Below are positions 1 through 8,963 of a stretch of DNA of 64,000 bases, piece by piece. Position 1 is the first letter of the stretch, and every line of letters begins with the position of its first letter. Source of the stretch: Polytrichum commune. Lineage: Eukaryota; Streptophyta; Polytrichopsida; Polytrichales; Polytrichaceae. The DNA is taken from assembly GCA_950295325.1 (NCBI GenBank), contig OX485806.1, positions 57,905,169-57,969,168 on the forward strand. The letters are read 5' to 3'. The notes beneath the pieces were generated by a model that was not told the origin of the DNA, did not search any database, and saw only the letters and a list, made by a program, of their open reading frames with translations. Both the position numbers and the translations under genes were made by a program.

Positions 1-432
1 TTTCACATTCATATTCCGCATGATATTTGATGTCCTTGTCAATCGTAGGCCACCAATATGGACTAAAGAATATTAATTGTTTAGTCATGGGTAAGGTCAA
101 GTGCTTGCCCTTTCCGTTGTGGGTTGCCGCTATTATCTTTCCTCCTCGGCTTCGTGTGACGCATATTCGCGTATCTCCGTTGGATAGTAATCTTATCAAG
201 GTTCCGCCGTTGAAAATGAACCGTTTGCATTTGTTTGCCCATCGAAGTTGTTTTTCATTGGTAATATTTTCTCCACGTACTTGTCCATTTCTCAAGTACT
301 CAAAATAGGGTGTTCTCCAATCCGTTGCGTGGTTCTCTTCCGTGGTTAACTCGTCATCCGATACCGAGTCTAGTACTAGAATATCGTTTTCTTGTTCATG
401 TATCCGTCCTTCATTTTGTAGAGAGCATACCG
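1..432 (-). pseudogene. Second copy of pre-integrase / integrase zinc-finger module
   Basis: This continues the pol frame downstream of RNase H and runs off the window. The translation starts near DWRTPYFEYL (320-322 is the first Asp codon), continues through LIR.LSNG and a His-x5-His pair, and reaches YWWPT at 44-58. This is the layout of the N-terminal HHCC zinc-finger region of Ty3 integrases, which binds the ends of the cDNA. It is in frame with the first copy (470-748), and the distance from the first Asp codon to the end of YWWPT is exactly 279 nt in both. No stop occurs in this copy. The CxxC half lies at the window edge and cannot be judged. Confidence 0.6.
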
Positions 433-748
433 GACATTCTTAACAATAACTTGATACGTCATTTTTTCTTGTTGGCCACCAATAAGGTCCACTTAATATG
501 GTGAACCAAGTATTTTCGAAGGTTTGATGATGGCCTTCTTGTTCATGTGCTTCCGCGATGATCTCCTCAATAACTTGTCCTACTATGCATGTTTTTTATT
601 CTCCACTTGGGCTAATTCGTATTAATTTCTCTCCATCCATGATGTAGGGTTCACTAACCCGTCTTATGCGTGTTTGTTCATCTTCCGTTGTTCCTATTGT
701 TAACAACTTTCCATACTTGAGGTATTCCTTAAATGGTTTTCTCCAATC
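430..748 (-). pseudogene. First copy of pre-integrase / integrase zinc-finger module, two stops
   Basis: The module begins inside the RT-RNase H reading frame with DWRKPFKEYL (first Asp codon 746-748). It meets an in-frame TAA at 596-598, then continues in the same frame through His-x5-His to YWWPT (470-484), a second TAA, and CPVC. The HHCC integrase zinc finger is therefore recognisable but interrupted. It lines up column by column with the copy at 44-322. In Ty3 elements this region normally occurs once. Confidence 0.6.
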
Positions 749-2986
749 TTCCGTTGGTTGAACATACACCATGTACCATTCTAGGCATGGTATCACACTT
801 TCTTCACCTCGTTCATCTTCTTCACTCCCTTGCTCATTTTTTTTCATGTAATCTTCTTCCTCTTTTAGTACTTCCATACAAAATAAATTGGCATCCGGTA
901 GTTGATCATTTAATCCGGTGGGTGGTTCTCCATTATCGATTCTTGAGAGGTGATCCGCCATCACGTGTCGTCTTCCGGGCATATATACAATCTCAAAATC
1001 GTATTCTTGTAGAAGAAACATCCATCTTGCGATTCTCCCCGAGATTATCATCCTATTTATCAAATATAGTAGTGCTTGGTGATCCACGTAGAACACAAAG
1101 TGATTTGCCAAAAGGTAATGTCGGAATTTGTTTACCGAATATACCATTGCCAATGCTTCCCGTTCCGTTGTGCTATAATTTTTCTCCGCTTGGTTTAGTA
1201 ATCGGCTTGCGTAGTATATAGGTGAATCAATATTTCCATTTACCTTTTGCGCTAGTACCGCTCCAATGGCTATGTTTGATGCATCACAATGGACATGGAA
1301 TTCCATTGACCAATTTGGAGCCATTAGTATTGGTGTCGTAGTTAGAAGTCTCTTGACTAGTTCAAATGTTTGTTGACATGCCGTTGTCCACTCAAATGCT
1401 TCATCCTTTTTGAGGAGAGCATAAAGAGGTCTTGTAATTTGCGCAAACATCCATACGAAATTCCTATGGTATGTTACCGAGCCTAAGAATGCTCGTAAAT
1501 TCTTGACATTGGTTGGTGGTGGTAAGTTTTGTATCACGAAGATTTTTTTGGGATCTATCAAAAGTCCCTCTTTGCAAACCACGTGACCAAGTAATCTTCC
1601 CGAGGTCACACAAATCATGCACTTCTCCGGATTAAGACTTAACCCACACTCTCTACATTGTTGGAAACAAAGCTTAAGGTGTTTGATGTGATCCGCCTTT
1701 GTCCCATATATACTAAAATCGTCCAAGAATACTTTCATAAAATCGTTTAGAAATTCCGCAAAGATTGTCATTACTCCTCTTTGGAAAGTGGATGGCGCAC
1801 TCATAAGTCCAAATGACATCACTCTAGTAGCATAAGCTCCCCATTCCGTAATAAAACAAGTTTTCGGTTGATCCTCCGGTGTTACCCTCACTTGATTGTA
1901 ACCACTAAACCGGTCTAGTAGTGACAACATTTCGTGTCCGGCTACAGTCTCAAGAATCTCCTCCGTGAATGGTAATGGAAATGGGTCAGATTTTGTCGCC
2001 CCGTTGAGTTTCTGATAATCTACGCATACTCTCAACTTCTCATTTTTCTTTGGTACTATCACTATAGGTGAAAGCCATTCCGCTCTATCTACCGGGTAGA
2101 TGAATCCAGCCTTGAGCAATTTGTCGATCTCCTCTTTCATCTTTGCCGCATAATTCGGATTCATTCGATATCTACTTTGCTTGATCGGCTTGGTATTTGG
2201 TTTGAGCTCTATCTTATGTTCACAAATGTGGGGTGGTATCCTTTTCATGTCTTCATACGTCCATGCGAATACATCCTTGTAATCCCTTAGTATCTCAATC
2301 ACTTGGTTTTCATAGGTCGGGTCAAGTTTCTTTCCTATTCGTACCATTTTGGGATCCTCCGTTGTCCCAAGGTTAATCTCCTTTATCATATCTTCATCTT
2401 CGATAGTCCATCCCGCGATTGTTTTTCCCTTAACCGCTTTGGATGCCGGTGTTTGATCGATTGCTTGTTCTCCTTCTTTTGTTTCATAGAAATGAGATGG
2501 ATAAACGGGCTTTTCTCCCATATCCTCTTTTTGTTTAGGAGTTCTTTCTTTGAGTTTGGGAACTTGTTTCTCCTTCTTGATAATTGCTTTTGATTTCTTG
2601 TTGACGTTTTCCACGTTTTCTCCTTCAATACTTGTCATGACCATATTGCATTCGGTTTCGTATAATTGCTTTAATCCATCAAGTTCCACATCCGCTATGT
2701 AATGTAAATTTGGATAAGCTTGATAAACTACTTGTTCTTCTTCATCGGTTAATCCGGCTTCCCAATCAAAACCTTCGATATTGATTGGTCTTGATGAATC
2801 CGGAAGTTTTGGTCTTCGATTAGTACCAATACATACACCTATTCCATTTTGATATAGAACTAGTTGACTCCTTCCCCAATCATGCTTGGCACGTGCTTGC
2901 TTAAGCCATGGTCGTCCAAGTAGCATCGAGTAACAATTTTCTTGATTCTCCATCTTCATTACCGTCACGGTAATCTTAAAGGTCAA
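596..2986 (-). CDS. pol: Ty3/gypsy pol: reverse transcriptase and RNase H
   Basis: A 796-residue open frame with the tail of the protease region (LLGRPWL near residue 25), then reverse transcriptase and RNase H. The RT has LRVCVDYQKLN, LLDRFSGYNQVRV, MSFGLMSAPSTFQR and the catalytic FLDDFSIYG (a YxDD variant with Phe-Leu before DD). RNase H shows HVHCDASNIAIGAVL, TEREALAMVYSV and FYVDHQALLYL. The connection domain ends in ADHLSRI, followed by the start of the integrase zinc-finger module. The listed start is a TTG and not a true initiation site: the upstream ORF runs into this one through a frameshift at an A6 tract (2995-3000), so both were one Gag-Pol frame. It copies element RNA into DNA in cytoplasmic particles. 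Confidence 0.85.
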   Translation of the reverse strand: MTFKITVTVMKMENQENCYSMLLGRPWLKQARAKHDWGRSQLVLYQNGIGVCIGTNRRPKLPDSSRPINIEGFDWEAGLTDEEEQVVYQAYPNLHYIADVELDGLKQLYETECNMVMTSIEGENVENVNKKSKAIIKKEKQVPKLKERTPKQKEDMGEKPVYPSHFYETKEGEQAIDQTPASKAVKGKTIAGWTIEDEDMIKEINLGTTEDPKMVRIGKKLDPTYENQVIEILRDYKDVFAWTYEDMKRIPPHICEHKIELKPNTKPIKQSRYRMNPNYAAKMKEEIDKLLKAGFIYPVDRAEWLSPIVIVPKKNEKLRVCVDYQKLNGATKSDPFPLPFTEEILETVAGHEMLSLLDRFSGYNQVRVTPEDQPKTCFITEWGAYATRVMSFGLMSAPSTFQRGVMTIFAEFLNDFMKVFLDDFSIYGTKADHIKHLKLCFQQCRECGLSLNPEKCMICVTSGRLLGHVVCKEGLLIDPKKIFVIQNLPPPTNVKNLRAFLGSVTYHRNFVWMFAQITRPLYALLKKDEAFEWTTACQQTFELVKRLLTTTPILMAPNWSMEFHVHCDASNIAIGAVLAQKVNGNIDSPIYYASRLLNQAEKNYSTTEREALAMVYSVNKFRHYLLANHFVFYVDHQALLYLINRMIISGRIARWMFLLQEYDFEIVYMPGRRHVMADHLSRIDNGEPPTGLNDQLPDANLFCMEVLKEEEDYMKKNEQGSEEDERGEESVIPCLEWYMVYVQPTEDWRKPFKEYLKYGKLLTIGTTEDEQTRIRRVSEPYIMDGEKLIRISPSGE

Positions 2987-3828
2987 ACCTCCAATTTTTT
3001 GATGATTCCTAGTGGCATTACTTTTCTTTGATCCGCCATTTTGATTGTAAATGGTGCCACTTCAAGTTGTTTTCCAATTCCTAACTTCTCCATCAAGGTG
3101 TCCGTAATAATGTTAACTCCCGATCCTCCATCTAGTAACACATTTGGTATTCGTCGATTCTTAGTCCATACCGCGATCATCGGCATTTCTTCATCAAAGT
3201 CTTTCGTGGCTATGAGATATGTTTGAGGGACTTCCCTCTCATCTCGCCCTTTCGTGTAAATTGCTTCCATTACGCTTCTTTTGCAATAAGGGGCTATCTC
3301 CAAAAGTTTCCCTATTGTGATATTTGCTTGAGTTGAATCTAGTACTTTTCGAATAATTTGTCCTACCTTCGATCGGGGTTCTTCTTCCGTCGCTTTTCTC
3401 CTAGACGACGTCCGGTACTCCGTTGCAAGATCTTCTGGCTCTAGTAGATCTTCGCCCGCTTCCCGTTGTATTTCCTTGATTGTGTTCGTTACTTGGCGGT
3501 GTATCTCCCGCTTCTTCTTCCATTCCGAGTCCTCCGGTGCATCCCGCACCTCCTGTGACTCATGTTCTTTTCGCCTATTCCTTGGCTCATTCTCATTCTC
3601 ACTAAGCTCGTCGTTTTCTTCATAGTGAATCTCCCGATTATTCTTTCGTTCTAAGTCCTCCGGTGCATCCCGCACCTCCTGTGACTTAAGTTCCTTTCGC
3701 CTTCTCCTTGGCGTCTTTGCATTTCCACTTTCTTTGTGGTGAATCTCCCGATTCTTCTTCCAATTCAAGTCCTCCGGTACATCCCGCACCTCCTGTGACT
3801 TTGATTCATCTTCACTTTCATCATACAT
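2983..3828 (-). CDS. Ty3/gypsy protease with repeat-rich N-terminal part
   Basis: A 281-residue frame. The first 110 residues are charged and contain three copies of a unit like SQEVRDAPEDLxxKxNREIH. The C-terminal half is a retropepsin-like aspartic protease domain with VLLDGGSGVNIITDTLMEKL, where DGGS takes the place of the usual DSG(A). It would cut the Gag-Pol polyprotein. The frame ends at TGA just after the A6 tract at 2995-3000, four bases into the RT frame; the family's continuous PR-RT polyprotein suggests a one-base indel there. Confidence 0.7.
   Translation of the reverse strand: MYDESEDESKSQEVRDVPEDLNWKKNREIHHKESGNAKTPRRRRKELKSQEVRDAPEDLERKNNREIHYEENDELSENENEPRNRRKEHESQEVRDAPEDSEWKKKREIHRQVTNTIKEIQREAGEDLLEPEDLATEYRTSSRRKATEEEPRSKVGQIIRKVLDSTQANITIGKLLEIAPYCKRSVMEAIYTKGRDEREVPQTYLIATKDFDEEMPMIAVWTKNRRIPNVLLDGGSGVNIITDTLMEKLGIGKQLEVAPFTIKMADQRKVMPLGIIKKLEV
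3499..3798 (-). repeat. Three-copy coding minisatellite upstream of protease
   Basis: Three imperfect copies of a roughly 20-residue motif (SQEVRD..ED....REIH) begin at residues 11, 49 and 91 of the protease ORF, with spacings of 38 and 42 codons. At DNA level a phrase reading tcctccggtgcatcccgcac recurs. Spacings are multiples of three, so the array expanded without breaking the frame. Confidence 0.7.
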
Positions 3829-4022
3829 AACCTCTATGGTATCCTTTTCATCATCACTATCACTATTCTCTGAGTCTTCGCTCTTTCTATCATCTCCTTC
3901 ATCTTCATCTTCCGATTCACTCTCTTCCTTAGAGTTTTTCTTTCGCCGCTCTTTGGGCTCTTGTCATCACACACACACTTGGTGTCACTACATTTGCCGC
4001 CACCGTGGGCTTCTTCGCGTAA

Positions 4023-4301
4023 TCATTCGTATTCATAGGGTGATGGTCGGACTAGGTTATCGTTTGTTAGTGATGGGGATGGTGATCTAGATATATCAAG
4101 ACCTTTGGCTCTTTGTCTTGCCCGTCTCTCGTATCGTTCCGCTCTCTCTCTTCTTTGCCTCTCGGCTCTTCCTTCCTCGCTATTGGGGTTTACTCCATGT
4201 TGCATACGGTTAATGTGCTTACGTTCGGCCTCGGCCTCTCTCCTAGATGGCGGCGAACGACTTCGCTCCCTAGTGTCTTCCTCTTCGTCGTACATTAACA
4301 C
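4023..4301 (-). CDS. Arg/Glu-rich linker between Gag and protease
   Basis: A 92-residue frame rich in Arg, Glu and Ser-Pro (MLMYDEEEDTRERSRSPPS at its start, then RAERQRRERAERYERRARQ). It lies between the Gag modules and the protease of the minus-strand Ty3 element. The composition is that of a basic, RNA-binding, nucleocapsid-like tail, but no CCHC zinc knuckle is visible. It starts inside the first copy of a 150-bp tandem repeat. Function is inferred from position and charge only. Confidence 0.4.
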   Translation of the reverse strand: MLMYDEEEDTRERSRSPPSRREAEAERKHINRMQHGVNPNSEEGRAERQRRERAERYERRARQRAKGLDISRSPSPSLTNDNLVRPSPYEYE

Positions 4302-4560
4302 TACTTAGCATGATCTTAGACCACCCTAGTTGGCCCTCCCGGCTTCAACTATGTGCATTCTATATTCACCCTTTCGCTAATACGGTTCTTTGGACACACT
4401 ATTCTTCTTGACTCAATTAGTTTTCTCTTCCTCTTCGTCGTACATTAACACTACTTAGCATGATCTTAGACCACCCTAGTTGGCTCTTCCGGCTTCAACT
4501 ATGTGCATCTATATTCATCCTTTCGTTAGTACGACTCTTAGGACAAACTATTCCTTCATA
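4277..4560 (-). repeat. 150-bp tandem duplication in gag-pol linker
   Basis: The segment beginning cttcctcttcgtcgtacatt at about 4277 recurs at about 4427 with only scattered mismatches, giving a 150-bp period (50 codons). Both copies contain ttagcatgatcttagaccac and the motif ggcttcaactatgtgcat. Confidence 0.85.
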
Positions 4561-4600
4561 AATTTTCTTTTTTTCCCCCAATGGATTCTCTAAAATTTCA

Positions 4601-5215
4601 CTAGTTAAACTTGATCAACCCTCGCTCACTATTTTCCAATTTCTCTAGTCCGTTGTAAAGTTTTATCATCACCCTTTCGAAGTACAAGTTGTATAATAAT
4701 CCTTCTTGCGGGTAGTGGTACCCTCTATGACTTGTGGCGCCTTTTGCCCACTTCCCGATTCCAATTCTCCCGTGATTCCACACTTTTGAGAATATCTTTG
4801 CTTGTAGTTCTTCCGGTAGTTCGTAGATTCTCCTCTCAAACTCTGATCGATAAGTAAATCCGATTTGTTTCTTGATAAAGTTCTTGGTTGCTTTTGTCTT
4901 ATAAACTTTGTGCATGTTCCACATCAAATCATGGAACCTTTTTACTCCTTCATATTGAGTTAGTACCTTTTTGTCCCAACTAAATTTCGGGTACTCCCAA
5001 GGCCAATGACTCACAATTCCTTTAGTGTCAATGTCTTCTATAAGATCATCAATCACGTATACTCCTTTCATGTTTGATTTCTCAATTTTCCTCAAAATCG
5101 CTCTTTCGACATGTGAGGCTTCAAGTGGTCCGATTAATTGCTTTTCTTCGGATCCTTCTTCTAATCTTTCTCGTAAGTTATCGTGGCAATGGATGTTCTC
5201 AAACCAAGGAATCAT
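4601..5215 (-). CDS. Gag-like (capsid) module, copy B
   Basis: A 204-residue frame. After an acidic N-terminal third it contains WPWEYP, RFHDLMWNMHKVY, IGFTYRSEFERRI, LPEELQAKIFSKVWNHG and GYHYPQEGLLYNLYFERVM. The same blocks occur in the same order in the ORF immediately upstream (5199-5600). Its place between the LTR/PBS and protease makes Gag the natural assignment, and the Trp/Tyr-rich helical pattern is compatible with a capsid domain, but I do not recognise a named family. It is one frame away from copy A, so a frameshift separates them. Confidence 0.5.
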   Translation of the reverse strand: MIPWFENIHCHDNLRERLEEGSEEKQLIGPLEASHVERAILRKIEKSNMKGVYVIDDLIEDIDTKGIVSHWPWEYPKFSWDKKVLTQYEGVKRFHDLMWNMHKVYKTKATKNFIKKQIGFTYRSEFERRIYELPEELQAKIFSKVWNHGRIGIGKWAKGATSHRGYHYPQEGLLYNLYFERVMIKLYNGLEKLENSERGLIKFN

Positions 5216-5600
5216 TGATCATAGCCGGTACCATTACTTGTGTGTAGTATAGGTCGTAAAGGAACCCTTCTAGATTATAATGGTACCCACTTTGATTTGT
5301 TGTTCCTAGCATGCACTCCCACAACGTATCCTTGCCTTTGTTCCACACTTTAGAAAAGATGATGGCTTGTAATTCTTTGGGTAAGTCTTTGATTCTTCTC
5401 TCAAACTCCGATCGGTACGTGAAACTAATCCGTTTTTCTTCAAAACTTCTCCACGCCTGATCGATGTATACTCGGTTCATACCTACCATTAAGTCAAGAA
5501 ATCGTTTGGTGCTAATCCATTCTCCCGCTTTGTTAGATTCTTTGATGTAATCAGGATATTCCCACAGCCAACTTGATATTAGTTCTTTTTGGTTGTTCAC
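5199..5600 (-). CDS. Gag-like (capsid) module, copy A
   Basis: A 133-residue frame with WLWEYP, RFLDLMVGMNRVY, ISFTYRSEFERRI, LPKELQAIIFSKVWNKG and GYHYNLEGFLYDLYYTQVM, matching copy B block by block. Equivalent Trp codons are about 565 bp apart (near 5564 and 4999). The ORF overlaps the start of copy B by 17 bases in another frame. It is probably the 5' half of one larger gag gene that arose by internal duplication. Confidence 0.5.
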   Translation of the reverse strand: MNNQKELISSWLWEYPDYIKESNKAGEWISTKRFLDLMVGMNRVYIDQAWRSFEEKRISFTYRSEFERRIKDLPKELQAIIFSKVWNKGKDTLWECMLGTTNQSGYHYNLEGFLYDLYYTQVMVPAMINDSLV

Positions 5601-5616
5601 TATCTTCTCCTTTGAT

Positions 5617-5829
5617 TTAAAGTTCTAATTTTGCTTGTTGTTCGTTGGAAGTTTCTCCTGTTGTGTGCCACAATTTGTAAAGTAGGGACTCCTCAATCTC
5701 CACTTGATAGAATTTCTCTTGAGTTTCGATCTCCTTGAATATCGCCTCGCAAAAAGTGATGAAGTTTAATTCATTCAACGTATCACGTATCTCCCGGTCG
5801 TCTTCCGTATGTCTCTTCTCATTTGACAT
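5617..5829 (-). CDS. Possible N-terminal Gag segment
   Basis: A 70-residue charged frame (begins MSNEKRHTEDDREIRD) directly upstream of the two Gag modules and downstream of the primer-binding site, so it is in the right place for the start of gag. It contains LLYKLWH, faintly like the LLYNLYF end of the Gag modules. No family is recognised. Confidence 0.3.
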   Translation of the reverse strand: MSNEKRHTEDDREIRDTLNELNFITFCEAIFKEIETQEKFYQVEIEESLLYKLWHTTGETSNEQQAKLEL

Positions 5830-6044
5830 TCTTACTAGTAAGGCGCATTATCTCCGAATCGTATTAAGTTCCAATTGGTAGATATGACGTTGCGGTTATC
5901 CGCTCTTCTTGGCGTAATTCTCCACGTGCTTAGTTAACGCATTTGCCAAGAACCTCCGCTTTCGTCCTTTTCACACTTAAAACACCGAGACACATTAAAT
6001 CATCCTTTCACATTTAGATTACCGAAACACATTAATGGCAAGAA

Positions 6045-6062
6045 TCCCCAGTATGGTCGCCA
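6045..6062 (-). promoter_or_regulatory. Primer-binding site, Tat/Ogre-like
   Basis: On the minus strand the bases read TGGCGACCATACTGGGGA. Plant Tat/Ogre elements have sites of the form TGGCGAC....TGGGGA next to the 5' LTR, reported as matching a tRNA-Arg 3' end. It sits just inside the presumed LTR edge and upstream of gag, as expected. Confidence 0.55.
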
Positions 6063-6065
6063 AAA

Positions 6066-8050
6066 TGATGGACGCCGTGGGTCGTTCCCTTGCAATTTAG
6101 CTCAAGAAAACTCACGGTGAGACATCACGTAAATTTATATTCGCTTGAGAACTACCGTGCCTCATTAATATGTTCGGTCTCGAATTAATAATCCCTCTCT
6201 TCTCCTTCTGATATGAATATAATTATTGGAGTGAACACAATCTCATTATCTTAATTCTTACTCTCAATGTAAGGCATCATTGATAATAAGAACCATTAGA
6301 TTTAAAGAAGGCTTGAAGAGGTGTAACAATATCCTTGATAATAATATAGTGTTCAATAAATTGCATGAATCCTTAATGTTAGTAGTTCATAAACATTAAT
6401 CACACAAATGATAGTAATCTTATAATGATGAAGAAGATCTAATATTCTTGAGTCTTCCTTTTTAAGCTCAAGTGTTACTACTTATAATATTGTAACTTGA
6501 CATGTATGCATATAGTAGTTATAATTTCGTGAACACATCATTGATTATTTTGCAATGTCACGTTTAACATTCAAAGTGTTTTAATGACAAGAATAATTAT
6601 AACTCTCTTGAGGTTTATTCAAGAGAAAGAACTCCTCTTTGATTGTTAATGACATCCAACAAGTCACAAAGTATCTTAAGAGAAGAAACACTTTTACTAC
6701 AAAGTGTTTCTTGATGACGAGAAAATTAGAACATGATTCTTACATTACTCTCTTGAGTGTTTGTTCAAGAGTGACAACTCTTTCAACTTATAATGACATC
6801 CAACAACTCACAAAAAATCTCGAAAGAGAAAGAAGTTCCAATTTATGTCTTTATCATTCTTGTTAATCATAAAATAAATTTGATACTCAAACATATGTTA
6901 TATAATATAATATGCATAATACTTGTAAGTCAATTTTGTAATTTATGATCATAAGTTCCTCTTCTTTTGAAGGAGTTTGTAATCGTTAAGAAATTTCACT
7001 TAAATTATCCATAACATGCATATAATTCTTCAAACATACAATCACATGTATATTTATAATTCCGTTTTGAGGAGTTCAATGATAAGTTCCACTTTTGAGA
7101 GTCAATCGTAATTCCGACGTTCAAATTGACGTTAATATTCATAACAACTCCTCTCAAAGTTCCATTGATACTCCAACTATTCTTGAGCGTTTGGTTCTCA
7201 CCCTCGCACTAATACTTTGAGTTCTTTCTCAAAGGACCTACTCTCCTCTCGTTTATCAATCTCTTAAGTCACAAGTACCAATTGACAATTCGTAGTTAAA
7301 TTTGAGAAAGAGAGAGAGAAAGGTCACACACACATTTGTGAAAAAGATAATATATTGCAAAAGGGCTCCGAGAGGAGAGATACAAAAGGAACTCAAGTGT
7401 TTTTTACACTCAAATTTAAGATAACTTCGTTGTGTAGAAAATGAGGTGTAGGTTCCCTAAATCGTTCCGCTTATATAGTATTTTCTATCTATCTCAAAAT
7501 CCATAATAAGAGTGGTTGTTATCTCCACTTTCCTAGATAACTAACTATCTTCAATATATGTAGATGCTATCTATCCTAAACGGTTATAACCGTTTCACTA
7601 CTCTAATGTTCTTAATACCAAGATTTCACTATATCTTTGTCGTATTATAATTTCTCTTTGGAGAGTCAATCAATTCTTTGTGATTGATTGATTCGATTCC
7701 GATAATTGGTATTTAGAACATCCTCGTAGAATGTACCCTTCTCCTTAATGTCTCCATAATGTCTTTGTATCTTAATAATTCAAAAATTCTCCTATAATTC
7801 ATAATCATGCTTCCTCAAAATTCTTCATTCTATATATTCCATAATCATGTCTCTTCAGATAATCATTCATCCTCAAAATCCTATATTCTATCTATCTCCT
7901 AAAGGCTTCATAATGTTTTTTCAAAATTGTCTTTTAAACCCAAAATCTCATATTTTTTTATGCCTCTTAATGCTCAATACTAACTCCTCTATACTAGTAT
8001 AGTATCTTCCCACTCAATTCCTAAGTTCTCCTTCACTAAAACGCTGATGG
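6066..8050 (-). repeat. Presumed 5' LTR of Tat-like element, about 2 kb
   Basis: The stretch starts next to the primer-binding site and holds no coding region. It is AT-rich and full of short direct and inverted repeats around CTTGAG/CTCAAG (for example 6600-6860). A TATATAAG box lies on the minus strand at 7470-7477, followed by a plausible transcript start toward lower coordinates. No second LTR is in the window, so its outer limit near 8050 is a guess from the change in sequence character. Confidence 0.4.
7470..7477 (-). promoter_or_regulatory. TATA box of the LTR promoter
   Basis: The minus strand reads TATATAAG inside the presumed LTR, about 1.4 kb upstream of the primer-binding site. 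The position and orientation fit the U3 promoter of the element. Confidence 0.4.
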
Positions 8051-8929
8051 CCCTATACCCGTGGTTAAGGGACCCCATAACCGCGCGTCGGTCTTGTATC
8101 TCCGTGGAAGGAGGGCCTAATTCCGTGGCCGAGCTTCGGAGAGCTCTCTTCGTGTTCCTCTCTTCATTTCTTCATTTCGGTGATGATGTTCTTCCTCTTG
8201 GTGATGTTTGATGCCCTTAGGTGCTCTGTTGTGACTCATTTCTCTCTCATAATGTTGGTACTCAACAAAGGGTGTATTTGCTACGCGAACATAGCCTCCT
8301 CACACAATTTCAAATGAACTTGATGTGGTTATCTCATAGCCGGCACGTCAGCTCAAAATTTTTGCGGAGGATTCTTATGTCGGACTTGGGGAATTTGTCA
8401 TTGCGTTCATTGGCTAAGCTAAGGGATGAATTGGAGAGCTGCTGGTGTGCGGTGGAGATGTATGCCATGATCTTTGAATCATTTTATCCATATTGGACAT
8501 GCCCAGCCGATAGGGTGTAGATGGAAATAAAGTAGAGTAATCTGTATATAGGTAGTTGAACTGAATACACATTTTTGTAACTCTTGAGGTTGGCACCTAA
8601 CTTCACCTGCATTTTTTCGGGCAATAAAATATTTTGTTTATCGTATTTTGATTTCAATTGGTGACGTAACCCTAATTTAATATGAAATATTTGAAACCTA
8701 GCCTATAAGATGTTTGATAACACATGCAATCTTCCACGCCTATAGGATCCGTTGGTTTCTCGAACAATTTTGGGTTTTTATGTCCACGGGAATGGGGTGC
8801 CTTTCCAACAATTTGAATTCAAACTATCTCTAATTCCACGGAAATAGGCACTGCTTCTCTTAAAATTACCCATCAAAATCTAAAATTTTGGCTCTCCAAT
8901 CTCCGCTCTCCGCTCTCCGCTCTACACTC
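8051..8929. other. Unassigned spacer between two Ty3 elements
   Basis: A 99-codon frame (8221-8520, +) has no recognisable similarity and no plausible gene context. The end of the stretch (8899-8925) has a short pyrimidine-rich triplicate of ccgctct. It may include the worn 5' end of the methyltransferase element or the outer part of the Tat-like LTR. Confidence 0.4.
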
Positions 8930-8963
8930 ACACTACTAAGTTTCCCATATCCAACCTGCTAAG

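Larger units (their letters stand above)
1..8050 (-). mobile_element. Tat-like Ty3/gypsy LTR retrotransposon, cut by left window edge
   Basis: Read on the minus strand the order is 5' LTR, primer-binding site, two Gag-like modules, charged linker, protease, RT, RNase H and integrase zinc-finger modules, as in Ty3/gypsy elements. The integrase core and 3' LTR would lie beyond position 1. The protease motif is DGGS rather than DSG, a variant also seen in plant Tat/Athila elements, and the primer-binding site resembles that of Tat/Ogre elements. Gag and pol are broken by frameshifts and two in-frame stops, so this copy is not autonomous. The right boundary is uncertain because only one LTR is present; the end given is an estimate. 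Confidence 0.75.

Noticed and set aside
733-1221. 162-codon plus-strand frame opposite the Tat-like RNase H
   Set aside because: It is an antisense shadow of the well-supported minus-strand pol frame.
3836-4090. Ser/Leu-rich plus-strand frame with membrane-like segments
   Set aside because: It is the antisense of the charged Gag-Pol linker; the pattern follows from the reverse complement of Glu/Asp/Arg codons.
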